Source of the DNA: Hespellia stercorisuis DSM 15480
Lineage (GTDB): Bacteria; Bacillota; Clostridia; Lachnospirales; Lachnospiraceae
Reading direction: 5' to 3'
Assembly: GCF_900142165.1 (NCBI RefSeq)
Contig: NZ_FQZY01000016.1
Coordinates: forward strand, 1-64,000
Length of the DNA stretch: 64,000 nucleotides
The notes beneath the pieces were generated by a model. It was not told where the DNA came from, ran no database searches, and was given only the letters and a program-made list of their open reading frames with translations. Both the position numbers and the translations under genes were made by a program. Of this stretch, positions 47,078 through 54,805 are shown piece after piece (position 1 is the first letter of the stretch; each line of letters opens with the position of its first letter).

Positions 47078-47677
47078 GTGTGTGCCTCGGCGTACCGCAA
47101 CAAAGGGTATGATTTTACGATTACATCGTCCACGGCATTTGATCACAAATGGATTGCAAACCGCAATGTTTATGATACAATATCGGCGATAACCGATGAG
47201 CTGTTTGCAAACTATTTGTCCAGACCGAATGTCAGACAGCCGATTCTGACACAGTATTGTGACGGAAGACAGGTGAGTTGTCCCGACTGGATGACCCAGT
47301 GGGGGAGTAAATCTCTGGGGGATCAGGGATATGCTCCGATTGAAATACTCCGGTACTATTACGGCGATGATATGTATATCAATATAGCACAGGAAATATC
47401 AGGAGTTCCGAGCTCCTGGCCTGGGTATACGCTGGAGGTGGGATCAGAGGGGGAAAAAGTAAGACAGATACAGGAGCAGCTCAATGTGATCGCAGGGGCT
47501 TACCCCGCCATCCCGAAGATATCCGTGGACGGCAGGTACGGTCAGGAAACAGCAGATGCAGTCCGCGTGTTTCAGTCTGTATTTGGCCTTCCCGAGACCG
47601 GAACGGTGGATTATAAGACATGGTACAAAATATCTGAGATCTATGTCGGGGTATCACGGATTGCAGAATTAGTATGA
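47078..47677 (+). pseudogene. C-terminal half of a putative peptidoglycan-binding protein (split gene)
   Basis: From Tyr at 47093 onward the frame reads YRNKGYDFTITSSTAFDHKW and the conserved TQYCDG...CPDWMTQWGSK, then a C-terminal peptidoglycan-binding_1-type domain (GSEGEKVRQIQEQLNVIAG, VDGRYGQETADAVRVFQ). It continues the N-terminal half at 30868-31553 in frame. The open frame reaches back to 47060 without ATG; the first possible start is GTG 47078, with no ribosome site. It is probably untranslated, and so a broken gene half. Confidence 0.75.
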
Positions 47678-47719
47678 CCTCGCGAAAGAGGTAAAAGAGT
47701 GTAACAGGAGAAGAGACAG

Positions 47720-48916
47720 ATGTCCAGACGTCGAAGAAGAAACACAGGCTTGAAAATCATTCTTTTTATCGTTATTGTCTGTGTGACGACGGGAGTGATT
47801 TACTGGAAAATGGAACCAGTGACAGATAAGATACGGAATATCGTGAATGAGAAGAGCAGTATTCCGTTTACAGAGAATACGATCGAGGAAAGTGCGGTGG
47901 CAACGCAGTATTATTATCAGCAGCTGTCCGAGGACGAGAAGATCGTGTACAAAGAAATCCTCCAGGGTGTGCAGGAAGAACAGGGAGAAATCTATCTGCA
48001 CACCACAGCGGCGGATCGGGTCGGGGCGGTGTATACCAGTGTAATTTATGATTTTCCGGAATTATTCTGGTGCACCGGGGAGGCATCGACCACCTCCTAC
48101 AATGATTATTCAGTGATGCAGCCGCTCTATGCCTGCACGGGTGAGACGAGAGAGCAGATGAAGGCCGGGATCGAACAGGCGGCAGATGTGTGCATTTCTG
48201 GAATGGATCCAAATGCGGGAACCTATGACAAGGTGAAATATATTTACGAATACATCGTAAATACGACGGATTATGATATCAATGCCGAGTACAGTCAGAA
48301 TATCTACAGTGTTCTTGTTAATAAAGTTTCTGTGTGTGCGGGCTATTCCAGGACGATGCAGTATCTGCTGCAAAAATGCGGAATCGAAGGTATGTATGTG
48401 ACCGGAGTCATCAATGAAACGATGGAGGCACATGCATGGAATATTGTGAACTGTGACGGCGGATACTATCAGGTGGATGTGACGTGGGGAGATCCGGTGT
48501 TCCTGCAGCAGGAGGAAGATACGGCTCAGCCGGAATCCAACATCAATTACGATTATCTGTGCTGCACGGACAGTGAGATATACAAGACCCATACGGTGGA
48601 TACAGAAGTCGTGTTTCCGGCCTGCACATCCATGGCGTATAACTATTATATCCTGAACGGCATGTACTACGATACATTTGATGCCGATATCTGTCTGAAT
48701 GCTATGAACGACACCATCTACAGCGGCGGACCGCAGACGGTCTTCAAGTTTGCCAATGATGAGGTGTATCATCAGGCACATGATATGATAATCAATGATC
48801 TTCTGCAGCGTGCAGCGCAGAATCTCCTGCAGAATTATGGCCTGATGCAGACAAATTCTTCTTACATCGACGATCCGCAGATGGATAAGATTGTGATCAT
48901 GTGGAGCTATCAGTAA
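47720..48916 (+). CDS. Membrane-anchored transglutaminase-like protein
   Basis: The 398-aa protein has a short Arg-rich start and one membrane segment (about 10-30), then an extracellular part. A transglutaminase-like cysteine protease fold is indicated by Cys206 (VSVCAGYSRTM), His238 (EAHAWNIV) and Asp253 (YQVDVTWGDP). Such proteins in Clostridia are thought to process or crosslink surface proteins; the substrate is unknown. GGAGAAGAGA precedes the ATG. It is 42 bp downstream of the broken peptidoglycan-binding gene half. Confidence 0.82.
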   Translation: MSRRRRRNTGLKIILFIVIVCVTTGVIYWKMEPVTDKIRNIVNEKSSIPFTENTIEESAVATQYYYQQLSEDEKIVYKEILQGVQEEQGEIYLHTTAADRVGAVYTSVIYDFPELFWCTGEASTTSYNDYSVMQPLYACTGETREQMKAGIEQAADVCISGMDPNAGTYDKVKYIYEYIVNTTDYDINAEYSQNIYSVLVNKVSVCAGYSRTMQYLLQKCGIEGMYVTGVINETMEAHAWNIVNCDGGYYQVDVTWGDPVFLQQEEDTAQPESNINYDYLCCTDSEIYKTHTVDTEVVFPACTSMAYNYYILNGMYYDTFDADICLNAMNDTIYSGGPQTVFKFANDEVYHQAHDMIINDLLQRAAQNLLQNYGLMQTNSSYIDDPQMDKIVIMWSYQ

Positions 48917-48981
48917 CCGGGATTCCGGGAACAGTTCTAAATAGTTACAATTATTTATAATAAATAGATGGGAGAATATTG

Positions 48982-49010
48982 TTGAAAAAGAAAAGAAGAT
49001 GTTGTATAAT
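48982..49010 (+). promoter_or_regulatory. carAB promoter
   Basis: TTGAAA (48982-48987), a 17-bp spacer and perfect TATAAT (49005-49010). Confidence 0.8.
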
Positions 49011-49032
49011 CATATGAAAGTTTGAGAAAGAG

Positions 49033-49063
49033 GGCGCTCTGGAAGAAAGACTCCAAGAGTGCC
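49033..49063 (+). promoter_or_regulatory. carAB leader hairpin, possible attenuator
   Basis: GGCGCTCTGGA (49033-49043) pairs with TCCAAGAGTGCC (49052-49063), with one bulge, and is followed by TTTATTAT. It sits in the leader between promoter and carA. No PyrR-binding loop was recognised. Confidence 0.5.
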
Positions 49064-49109
49064 TTTATTATGCAATACGATAAACAAAGTGAAGGGAAAA
49101 GGTGAAAAA

Positions 49110-50180
49110 ATGAAAGCGTTTCTTATATTAGAAGACAGAACTGTGTTTACGGGAACGAGCATTGGCTCCACAAGAGATATGATTAGTGAAATCGTCTTTA
49201 ATACCTCTATGACAGGTTATTTGGAGGTGCTTACAGACCCTTCTTATGCAGGACAGGCCGTGGTTATGACTTATCCGCTGATTGGAAATTATGGAATTAC
49301 ACCGGACATGGAATCTAAAAAAGCATGGCCGGATGGCTATATTGTTAGAGAATTGTCCCGAATGCCGAGCAACTTCCGTTGTGAGGGTAGCATTCAGGAC
49401 TTTTTAAAAGCCCAGGATATTCCGGGAATAGCCGGAATTGATACCAGAGCACTCACGAAGATCCTCCGCGAGAAGGGAACCATGAACGGGATGATCACAA
49501 CGAATGAGAATTATGATCTGGATGAGATTATTCCGAAGCTGGCAGCCTACACGGTTGGGGATGTAGTTTCCAAAGTGACCTGCGAGGAGAAGTATACTAT
49601 AGAAGGCGAAGGCAAAAAGGTTGCGCTGATGGATTTTGGTGCAAAAAATAACATCGCCAAATCTCTGAATCAGCGTGGATGTGAGGTGACGATTTATCCG
49701 GCACACACATCAGCGGACGAAATCATCGCATCGAAGCCGGACGGAATCATGCTGTCCAACGGACCTGGAGATCCGGCAGACTGCAAGGACATTATCAGAG
49801 AGATCAAAAAATTATATGACTCGGAGATCCCAATCTTCGCAATCTGCCTCGGACACCAGCTGATGGCACTTGCGACGGGGGCTACCACGCACAAGCTGAA
49901 ATACGGTCATCGCGGAGGCAATCATCCAGTGAAGGACCTGAGCAACAACAGAGTCTATATTTCCTCACAGAACCACGGATATGTGGTCGACACGGACAGC
50001 ATTGACAAGAATATCGCAGCTCCAGCATTCACCAATGTAAATGATGGCACGAACGAGGGACTGACTTATGTTGGAAAAAATATTTTCACCGTGCAGTTCC
50101 ATCCAGAGGCATGCCCGGGTCCGCAGGATTCCGGTTACCTGTTTGACAGATTTATTGAAATGATGGGAGGAAATAAATAA
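49110..50180 (+). CDS. carA: Carbamoyl-phosphate synthase small subunit
   Basis: Glutamine amidotransferase subunit that supplies ammonia to CarB for carbamoyl phosphate (pyrimidines, arginine). The 356-aa chain has the N-terminal CarA domain (FNTSMTGYLEVLTDPSYAGQ) and a class I amidotransferase domain with the catalytic Cys in FAICLGHQLMAL and the His/Glu in VQFHPEACPGP. ATG 49110 follows GAAGGGAAAAGG. Its stop overlaps the carB start by one base. Confidence 0.95.
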   Translation: MKAFLILEDRTVFTGTSIGSTRDMISEIVFNTSMTGYLEVLTDPSYAGQAVVMTYPLIGNYGITPDMESKKAWPDGYIVRELSRMPSNFRCEGSIQDFLKAQDIPGIAGIDTRALTKILREKGTMNGMITTNENYDLDEIIPKLAAYTVGDVVSKVTCEEKYTIEGEGKKVALMDFGAKNNIAKSLNQRGCEVTIYPAHTSADEIIASKPDGIMLSNGPGDPADCKDIIREIKKLYDSEIPIFAICLGHQLMALATGATTHKLKYGHRGGNHPVKDLSNNRVYISSQNHGYVVDTDSIDKNIAAPAFTNVNDGTNEGLTYVGKNIFTVQFHPEACPGPQDSGYLFDRFIEMMGGNK

Positions 50181-53100
50181 TGCCAAGAGACAATAGTATA
50201 AAAAAAGTATTAGTAATCGGTTCCGGCCCGATCGTGATCGGACAGGCTGCTGAGTTTGACTATGCGGGTACCCAGGCGTGCCGTTCCCTGAAGGAAGAAG
50301 GGATCGAGGTTGTGCTGCTTAATTCCAATCCGGCGACGATCATGACGGATAAGGATATCGCGGACCGCGTATATATTGAGCCACTGACAGTGGAAGTGGT
50401 GGAACAGCTGATCAGAAAAGAACAGCCGGACAGTGTCCTGCCGACACTGGGCGGACAGGCAGCATTGAACCTTGCCATGGAGTTGGAGGAGAACGGATTC
50501 CTGAAAAATAACGATGTCCGTCTCATCGGAACAACCTCACAGACCATCAAGAAGGCGGAGGATCGTCTGGAATTTAAGACGACTATGGAAAAAATAGGAG
50601 AGCCGTGTGCTGCATCCCTCGTCGTGGAGGATGTGGATGCTGGTGTTGCTTTTGCGAAGGAAATCGGTTATCCGGTCGTGCTTCGTCCGGCCTATACACT
50701 GGGCGGAAGTGGCGGTGGAATCGCACACAATGTGGAAGAACTGATGGAGATCCTGGAGAACGGCCTCAGACTTTCCCGTGTAGGCCAGGTTCTCGTGGAG
50801 CGCTGCATTGCAGGATGGAAAGAGATTGAGTACGAAGTGATGCGTGACAGCAACGGAAACTGCATCACGGTATGTAATATGGAAAATCTGGATCCGGTTG
50901 GCGTGCACACCGGTGACAGTATCGTGGTGGCACCGTCCCAGACTCTGGGCGACAAGGAGTATCAGATGCTTCGTACCTCCGCGCTGAACATCATCAGCGA
51001 ACTGAATATCACAGGTGGATGTAACGTACAGTACGCGCTGCACCCTACTACATTTGAATATTGTGTCATCGAGGTAAACCCGCGTGTGAGCCGTTCTTCG
51101 GCACTGGCTTCTAAGGCGACAGGTTACCCGATCGCGAAGGTGGCTGCAAAGATCGCCCTGGGCTACACTCTGGATGAGATCAAAAATGCAATCACGCACA
51201 AGACCTATGCAAGCTTCGAGCCGATGCTGGACTACTGTGTGGTCAAAATTCCGAGACTTCCGTTTGACAAATTTATCAGCGCCAAGAGAACGCTGACAAC
51301 CCAGATGAAGGCAACCGGAGAGGTTATGAGTATCTGTGATAACTTTGAGGGGGCACTCATGAAGGCAATCCGTTCTCTGGAGCAGCATGTGGACAGCCTG
51401 ATGTCTTATGATTTCACGGCTTTGGATGCGGATCAGATCAGAGAACAGCTGCAGGTAGTCGATGACAGACGAATCTGGCTGATCGCGGAGGCGGTTCGAA
51501 AAGGAGTGCCTTATGAAGAGATTCATGAGATCACAAAGATCGACCTGTGGTTTGTGGACAAAATCGCTATTATTGTTGAGATGGAGAATGCACTGAAGCA
51601 GCAGAAACTCACGCCGGAGCTTCTGAAAGAAGCAAAACGTATGGAATTTCCGGACAACGTCATCGCACAGCTGTCCGGGAAGACAGAGCGCGAGATTCAC
51701 GACCTTCGCCATGAGAACGGAATCGTTGCGGCTTACAAGATGGTAGATACGTGTGCTGCGGAGTTCGCGGCTGCGACGCCTTATTACTATTCTGTGTTTG
51801 GCAGTGAGAACGAGGTGGAGGAGACCAACGCCAAAAAGAAAGTGCTTGTACTTGGTTCCGGCCCGATCCGAATTGGACAGGGAATCGAATTTGATTTCTG
51901 CTCTGTTCACTGTACCTGGGCATTTGCAAAAGAGGGGTATGAGACAATTATCGTCAACAACAACCCTGAGACGGTAAGTACTGACTTTGATATCGCGGAT
52001 AAACTGTATTTTGAACCCCTTACTCCGGAGGATGTAGAGAGCATCGTGGATCTGGAAAAACCGGACGGGGCTGTGGTACAGTTTGGCGGTCAGACTGCAA
52101 TCAAGCTGACAGAAGCCCTGATGAAGATGGGCGTACCGATCCTCGGAACCTCCGCAGAGAATGTGGATGCGGCGGAGGACCGTGAGCTGTTCGACGAGAT
52201 TCTGGAGAAATGTGGAATCCCAAGACCATCCGGCGGAACTGTCTATACAGCGGAGGAGGCAAAAGAGGTGGCATCCAGACTGGGATATCCGGTTCTGGTA
52301 CGTCCTTCCTATGTACTTGGCGGACAGGGCATGCAGATTGCGATCAACGATCATGACATCGATGAATTTATCGGAATCATCAACCGGATCGCGCAGGATC
52401 ACCCGATTCTTGTCGATAAGTATCTTGTGGGAAAAGAGATCGAGGTGGATGCGGTCTGCGACGGCGAGGACATTCTGATTCCGGGAATCATGGAGCATAT
52501 TGAACGTGCGGGAATCCACTCCGGAGACAGTATCTCCGTATATCCGGCACAGAGCCTGACAGAGGCGACAAAACTTAAGATTGAAGATTATACAAAGAAA
52601 CTGGCTCAGTCTCTTCATGTAATTGGACTGATCAACATTCAGTTTATCGTCTGCGGTGAGGATGTGTACGTGATCGAGGTAAATCCTCGCTCCAGCCGTA
52701 CGGTTCCTTACATCAGCAAGGTGACCGGCATTCCGATCGTACCGCTGGCGACCAAGGTCATCATCGGCGCGAAGATAAAGGAGCTGGGCTACACACCGGG
52801 ACTGCAGAAAGAGGCAGATTACATCGCCATCAAGATGCCGGTATTCTCCTTTGAGAAGATCCGCGGGGCTGACATCAGCCTTGGACCGGAGATGAAGTCC
52901 ACAGGAGAATGCCTTGGTATCGCGAAGACATTTAACGAGGCACTCTACAAAGCCTTCCTCGGAGCCGGAATCAACCTTCCGAAGTACAAGAACATGATCA
53001 TGACCGTGCGCGATGAAGACAAAGAGGAAGCCATCGAGATCGGACGTCGCTTTGAGAAGATCGGCTACCGGATCTTTGCTACAAGGGGAACCGCCGAGGC

Positions 53101-53380
53101 TCTGAACGGGGCAGGCGTGAAAGCGATTCCGGTGAAGAAGATTGAACAGGAATCACCAAACCTTCTGGATCTGATTCTGGGACACGAAATCGATCTTGTC
53201 ATCGATACGCCTCCGCAGGGTGCAGACCGTGCGAAAGACGGATTTGTCATCCGCAGAAATGCCATCGAGACCGGTGTCAATGTTCTGACGGCGATGGACA
53301 CGGCGAGAGCACTGGCAACCAGCCTGGAGAATACGGATATCACCCAGCTGACGCTGATCGACATTGCAAAAGTACAGTAA
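50180..53380 (+). CDS. carB: Carbamoyl-phosphate synthase large subunit
   Basis: The 1066-aa full-length CarB has two homologous ATP-grasp halves (VLVIGSGPIVIGQAAEFDYA at the start and VLVLGSGPIRIGQGIEFDFC near residue 556) and a C-terminal allosteric MGS-like domain. It makes carbamoyl phosphate from bicarbonate, ammonia and two ATP. The start overlaps the carA stop (TAATG), so the subunits are translationally coupled. Confidence 0.96.
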   Translation: MPRDNSIKKVLVIGSGPIVIGQAAEFDYAGTQACRSLKEEGIEVVLLNSNPATIMTDKDIADRVYIEPLTVEVVEQLIRKEQPDSVLPTLGGQAALNLAMELEENGFLKNNDVRLIGTTSQTIKKAEDRLEFKTTMEKIGEPCAASLVVEDVDAGVAFAKEIGYPVVLRPAYTLGGSGGGIAHNVEELMEILENGLRLSRVGQVLVERCIAGWKEIEYEVMRDSNGNCITVCNMENLDPVGVHTGDSIVVAPSQTLGDKEYQMLRTSALNIISELNITGGCNVQYALHPTTFEYCVIEVNPRVSRSSALASKATGYPIAKVAAKIALGYTLDEIKNAITHKTYASFEPMLDYCVVKIPRLPFDKFISAKRTLTTQMKATGEVMSICDNFEGALMKAIRSLEQHVDSLMSYDFTALDADQIREQLQVVDDRRIWLIAEAVRKGVPYEEIHEITKIDLWFVDKIAIIVEMENALKQQKLTPELLKEAKRMEFPDNVIAQLSGKTEREIHDLRHENGIVAAYKMVDTCAAEFAAATPYYYSVFGSENEVEETNAKKKVLVLGSGPIRIGQGIEFDFCSVHCTWAFAKEGYETIIVNNNPETVSTDFDIADKLYFEPLTPEDVESIVDLEKPDGAVVQFGGQTAIKLTEALMKMGVPILGTSAENVDAAEDRELFDEILEKCGIPRPSGGTVYTAEEAKEVASRLGYPVLVRPSYVLGGQGMQIAINDHDIDEFIGIINRIAQDHPILVDKYLVGKEIEVDAVCDGEDILIPGIMEHIERAGIHSGDSISVYPAQSLTEATKLKIEDYTKKLAQSLHVIGLINIQFIVCGEDVYVIEVNPRSSRTVPYISKVTGIPIVPLATKVIIGAKIKELGYTPGLQKEADYIAIKMPVFSFEKIRGADISLGPEMKSTGECLGIAKTFNEALYKAFLGAGINLPKYKNMIMTVRDEDKEEAIEIGRRFEKIGYRIFATRGTAEALNGAGVKAIPVKKIEQESPNLLDLILGHEIDLVIDTPPQGADRAKDGFVIRRNAIETGVNVLTAMDTARALATSLENTDITQLTLIDIAKVQ

Positions 53381-53460
53381 TGGAGCAGGAAATCTGTTTT
53401 TAGGGCTCTGATATTGAAAAAATAATAAAAAGAAGTCTGATCAAAGATGCAGATAAGAAA

Positions 53461-53499
53461 GCCGCCCGCCAATATGTAAAAAACATATTGGCGGGCGGC
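53461..53499. terminator. 17-bp perfect hairpin between carB and the aminotransferase
   Basis: Arms 53461-53477 and 53483-53499 (GCCGCCCGCCAATATGT and complement) flank five A. A T-rich stretch follows on the minus strand only, so it should mainly end the minus-strand gene. Confidence 0.7.
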
Positions 53500-53587
53500 T
53501 TGTCAGTGTGAGAAGTGCAATTATGCTATGGAATAAGGACTGCAAGCTGTTGGACTGTGCTAGAATAATGAATCCGGCCGGACTGCG

Positions 53588-54679
53588 TTAAAATAATTCC
53601 TGCAGGGCGGCAAGAAGCCGGTCATTATCCTCCGGATTCAGAATACAGAATCGGACATATTCGCCGTTTAATGCCTCGAAAGAAGAGCAGTCCCGAATCA
53701 TGAGCCCCTTTTTGATGCAGTGTTCGAACACCGCAGATGCTGTGAGTCCTTTTTTTGTGATCTGAATCAGGATGAAATTGGCAGCTGCGTCATATGCCCG
53801 GACACCCTGAAAGCTGCGAAGCTTCTGGAGGAGCCGCTCCCGCTCGGACAAAATCAGCCGGCGTGTTCTGGCGATGTATTCCTGATCTTTGAGCATCTGT
53901 TCTCCGGCAAAGGCGCCAAGGCTGTTTAGAGACCATGGATTCTGGTGCTCCTTCAGGCGGGATAAAAAGGTCTGGTTGCTTGTCGCACCGTAGCCCAACC
54001 GCAGTCCCGGAGCCGCAAAAAACTTGGAGATCCCGCGCAGAATCATCAGATTGTCGTAGTCTGCCACCAGCGACATCGCTGTGATGGCAGAGACGTCTGG
54101 GGCAAATTCGGCATAGGTCTCGTCGATCATTACAAAGATCTTCTTCTGCCTGCAGTGTTCCAGGATGGCCCGGATCTGATCCTGGGTGACGGCCGATGAT
54201 GTCGGATTGTTGGGGTTGCAGAGAATGAGCAGGTCGATGTTGGCTGTGAGATGACTGCACAGGTCATCGAGATCCAGAGAGAAATCGTGTTCTGCGCGAA
54301 GCAGATAGTAGTCCTGAACACCACCAACAAAGTCGAGCTCTCTGGAGTACTCAGAATAGGTAGGACCGACGATCAGGGCGTGCTTCGGCGCACGCTGCTC
54401 TATGAGCAGAGCAATCAGCTCGGTGGAGCCGTTTCCCACGATGACATGGGATGGGGAGATGGAACAATAGTCGCCGATACACTTCCGAAGAGAAGTGTAT
54501 TCGCGATCAGGGTAAGTGCTGATCAGATCGAGATTGTCAGCAAGTGCGGTCCGGACAGCGTCAGACAATCCCAGTGGATTGACGTTGGAGCCGAAATTGC
54601 GGATAGAAGCCTGGGGAATATGGTAATAGGCAGAGACGGCCTCCAGGTCGCTGCCATGAAAAGCTGGTTTTGTATTCAT
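53588..54679 (-). CDS. PLP-dependent class II aminotransferase/decarboxylase (HisC/CobD-like)
   Basis: The 363-aa fold-type I PLP enzyme has NFGSNVNPLG near the N-terminus, as in CobD-like proteins, with GNGSTELIALLIE, ILCNPNNPTSS, IDETYAEF and the PLP lysine in RGISKFFAAPGLRLGYG. It could be histidinol-phosphate aminotransferase or threonine-phosphate decarboxylase. The start motif leans to the CobD side, but no cobalamin or histidine genes are nearby. ATG 54679 follows AAAGGAG. It is divergent from the DUF5717-type gene with overlapping promoters. Confidence 0.82.
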   Translation of the reverse strand: MNTKPAFHGSDLEAVSAYYHIPQASIRNFGSNVNPLGLSDAVRTALADNLDLISTYPDREYTSLRKCIGDYCSISPSHVIVGNGSTELIALLIEQRAPKHALIVGPTYSEYSRELDFVGGVQDYYLLRAEHDFSLDLDDLCSHLTANIDLLILCNPNNPTSSAVTQDQIRAILEHCRQKKIFVMIDETYAEFAPDVSAITAMSLVADYDNLMILRGISKFFAAPGLRLGYGATSNQTFLSRLKEHQNPWSLNSLGAFAGEQMLKDQEYIARTRRLILSERERLLQKLRSFQGVRAYDAAANFILIQITKKGLTASAVFEHCIKKGLMIRDCSSFEALNGEYVRFCILNPEDNDRLLAALQELF

Positions 54680-54715
54680 GTATACAATCTCCTTTGAAAT
54701 TCTTTTATATCAGCA

Positions 54716-54745
54716 TTGCATGTCACACTGAATTGATGCTATAAT
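54716..54745 (+). promoter_or_regulatory. Promoter of the DUF5717-type operon
   Basis: TTGCAT (54716-54721), an 18-bp spacer and TATAAT (54740-54745). Its downstream part is shared with the opposing promoter. Confidence 0.65.
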
Positions 54746-54747
54746 CT

Positions 54748-54775
54748 ATTATAGTATGTTTATGGAAAAATGCAA
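54748..54775 (-). promoter_or_regulatory. Promoter of the HisC/CobD-like gene
   Basis: Minus strand: TTGCAT (54775-54770), a 16-bp spacer and TATAAT (54753-54748). Only 2 bp separate its -10 from the -10 of the opposing promoter. Confidence 0.65.
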
Positions 54776-54805
54776 TGTGACAAATAATTAAGTAGGTGAC
54801 GGATA

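Larger units (their letters stand above)
31548..47091. mobile_element. Candidate 15.5-kb insertion splitting the peptidoglycan-binding gene
   Basis: The segment lies between the two halves of one gene and begins and ends at copies of GTACCG (31548-31553 and 47092-47097). It contains a 560-aa large serine recombinase. The junction obtained by circularising it has AATTTGT (47073-47079) and ACAAATT (31562-31568) placed symmetrically about a central GT, an attP-like layout. Against a standard element: the recombinase is 4 kb from the nearer end, no transfer or phage genes are present, and most cargo looks metabolic. Boundaries and mechanism are inferred. Confidence 0.4.

Noticed and set aside
47033-47086. 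Stretch reading DDSAATNLCV, loosely like RDNTATNHYV of the left gene half
   Set aside because: Only five of ten residues agree, so I did not use it as proof of a second paralogue. If real, it would favour a duplicated and deleted paralogue over simple insertion.
50537-52618. 693-aa minus-strand ORF opposite carB
   Set aside because: Lies wholly inside the well-conserved carB gene; the peptide is Leu/Arg/His-rich with no family motifs, typical of antisense frames in G+C-balanced genes.
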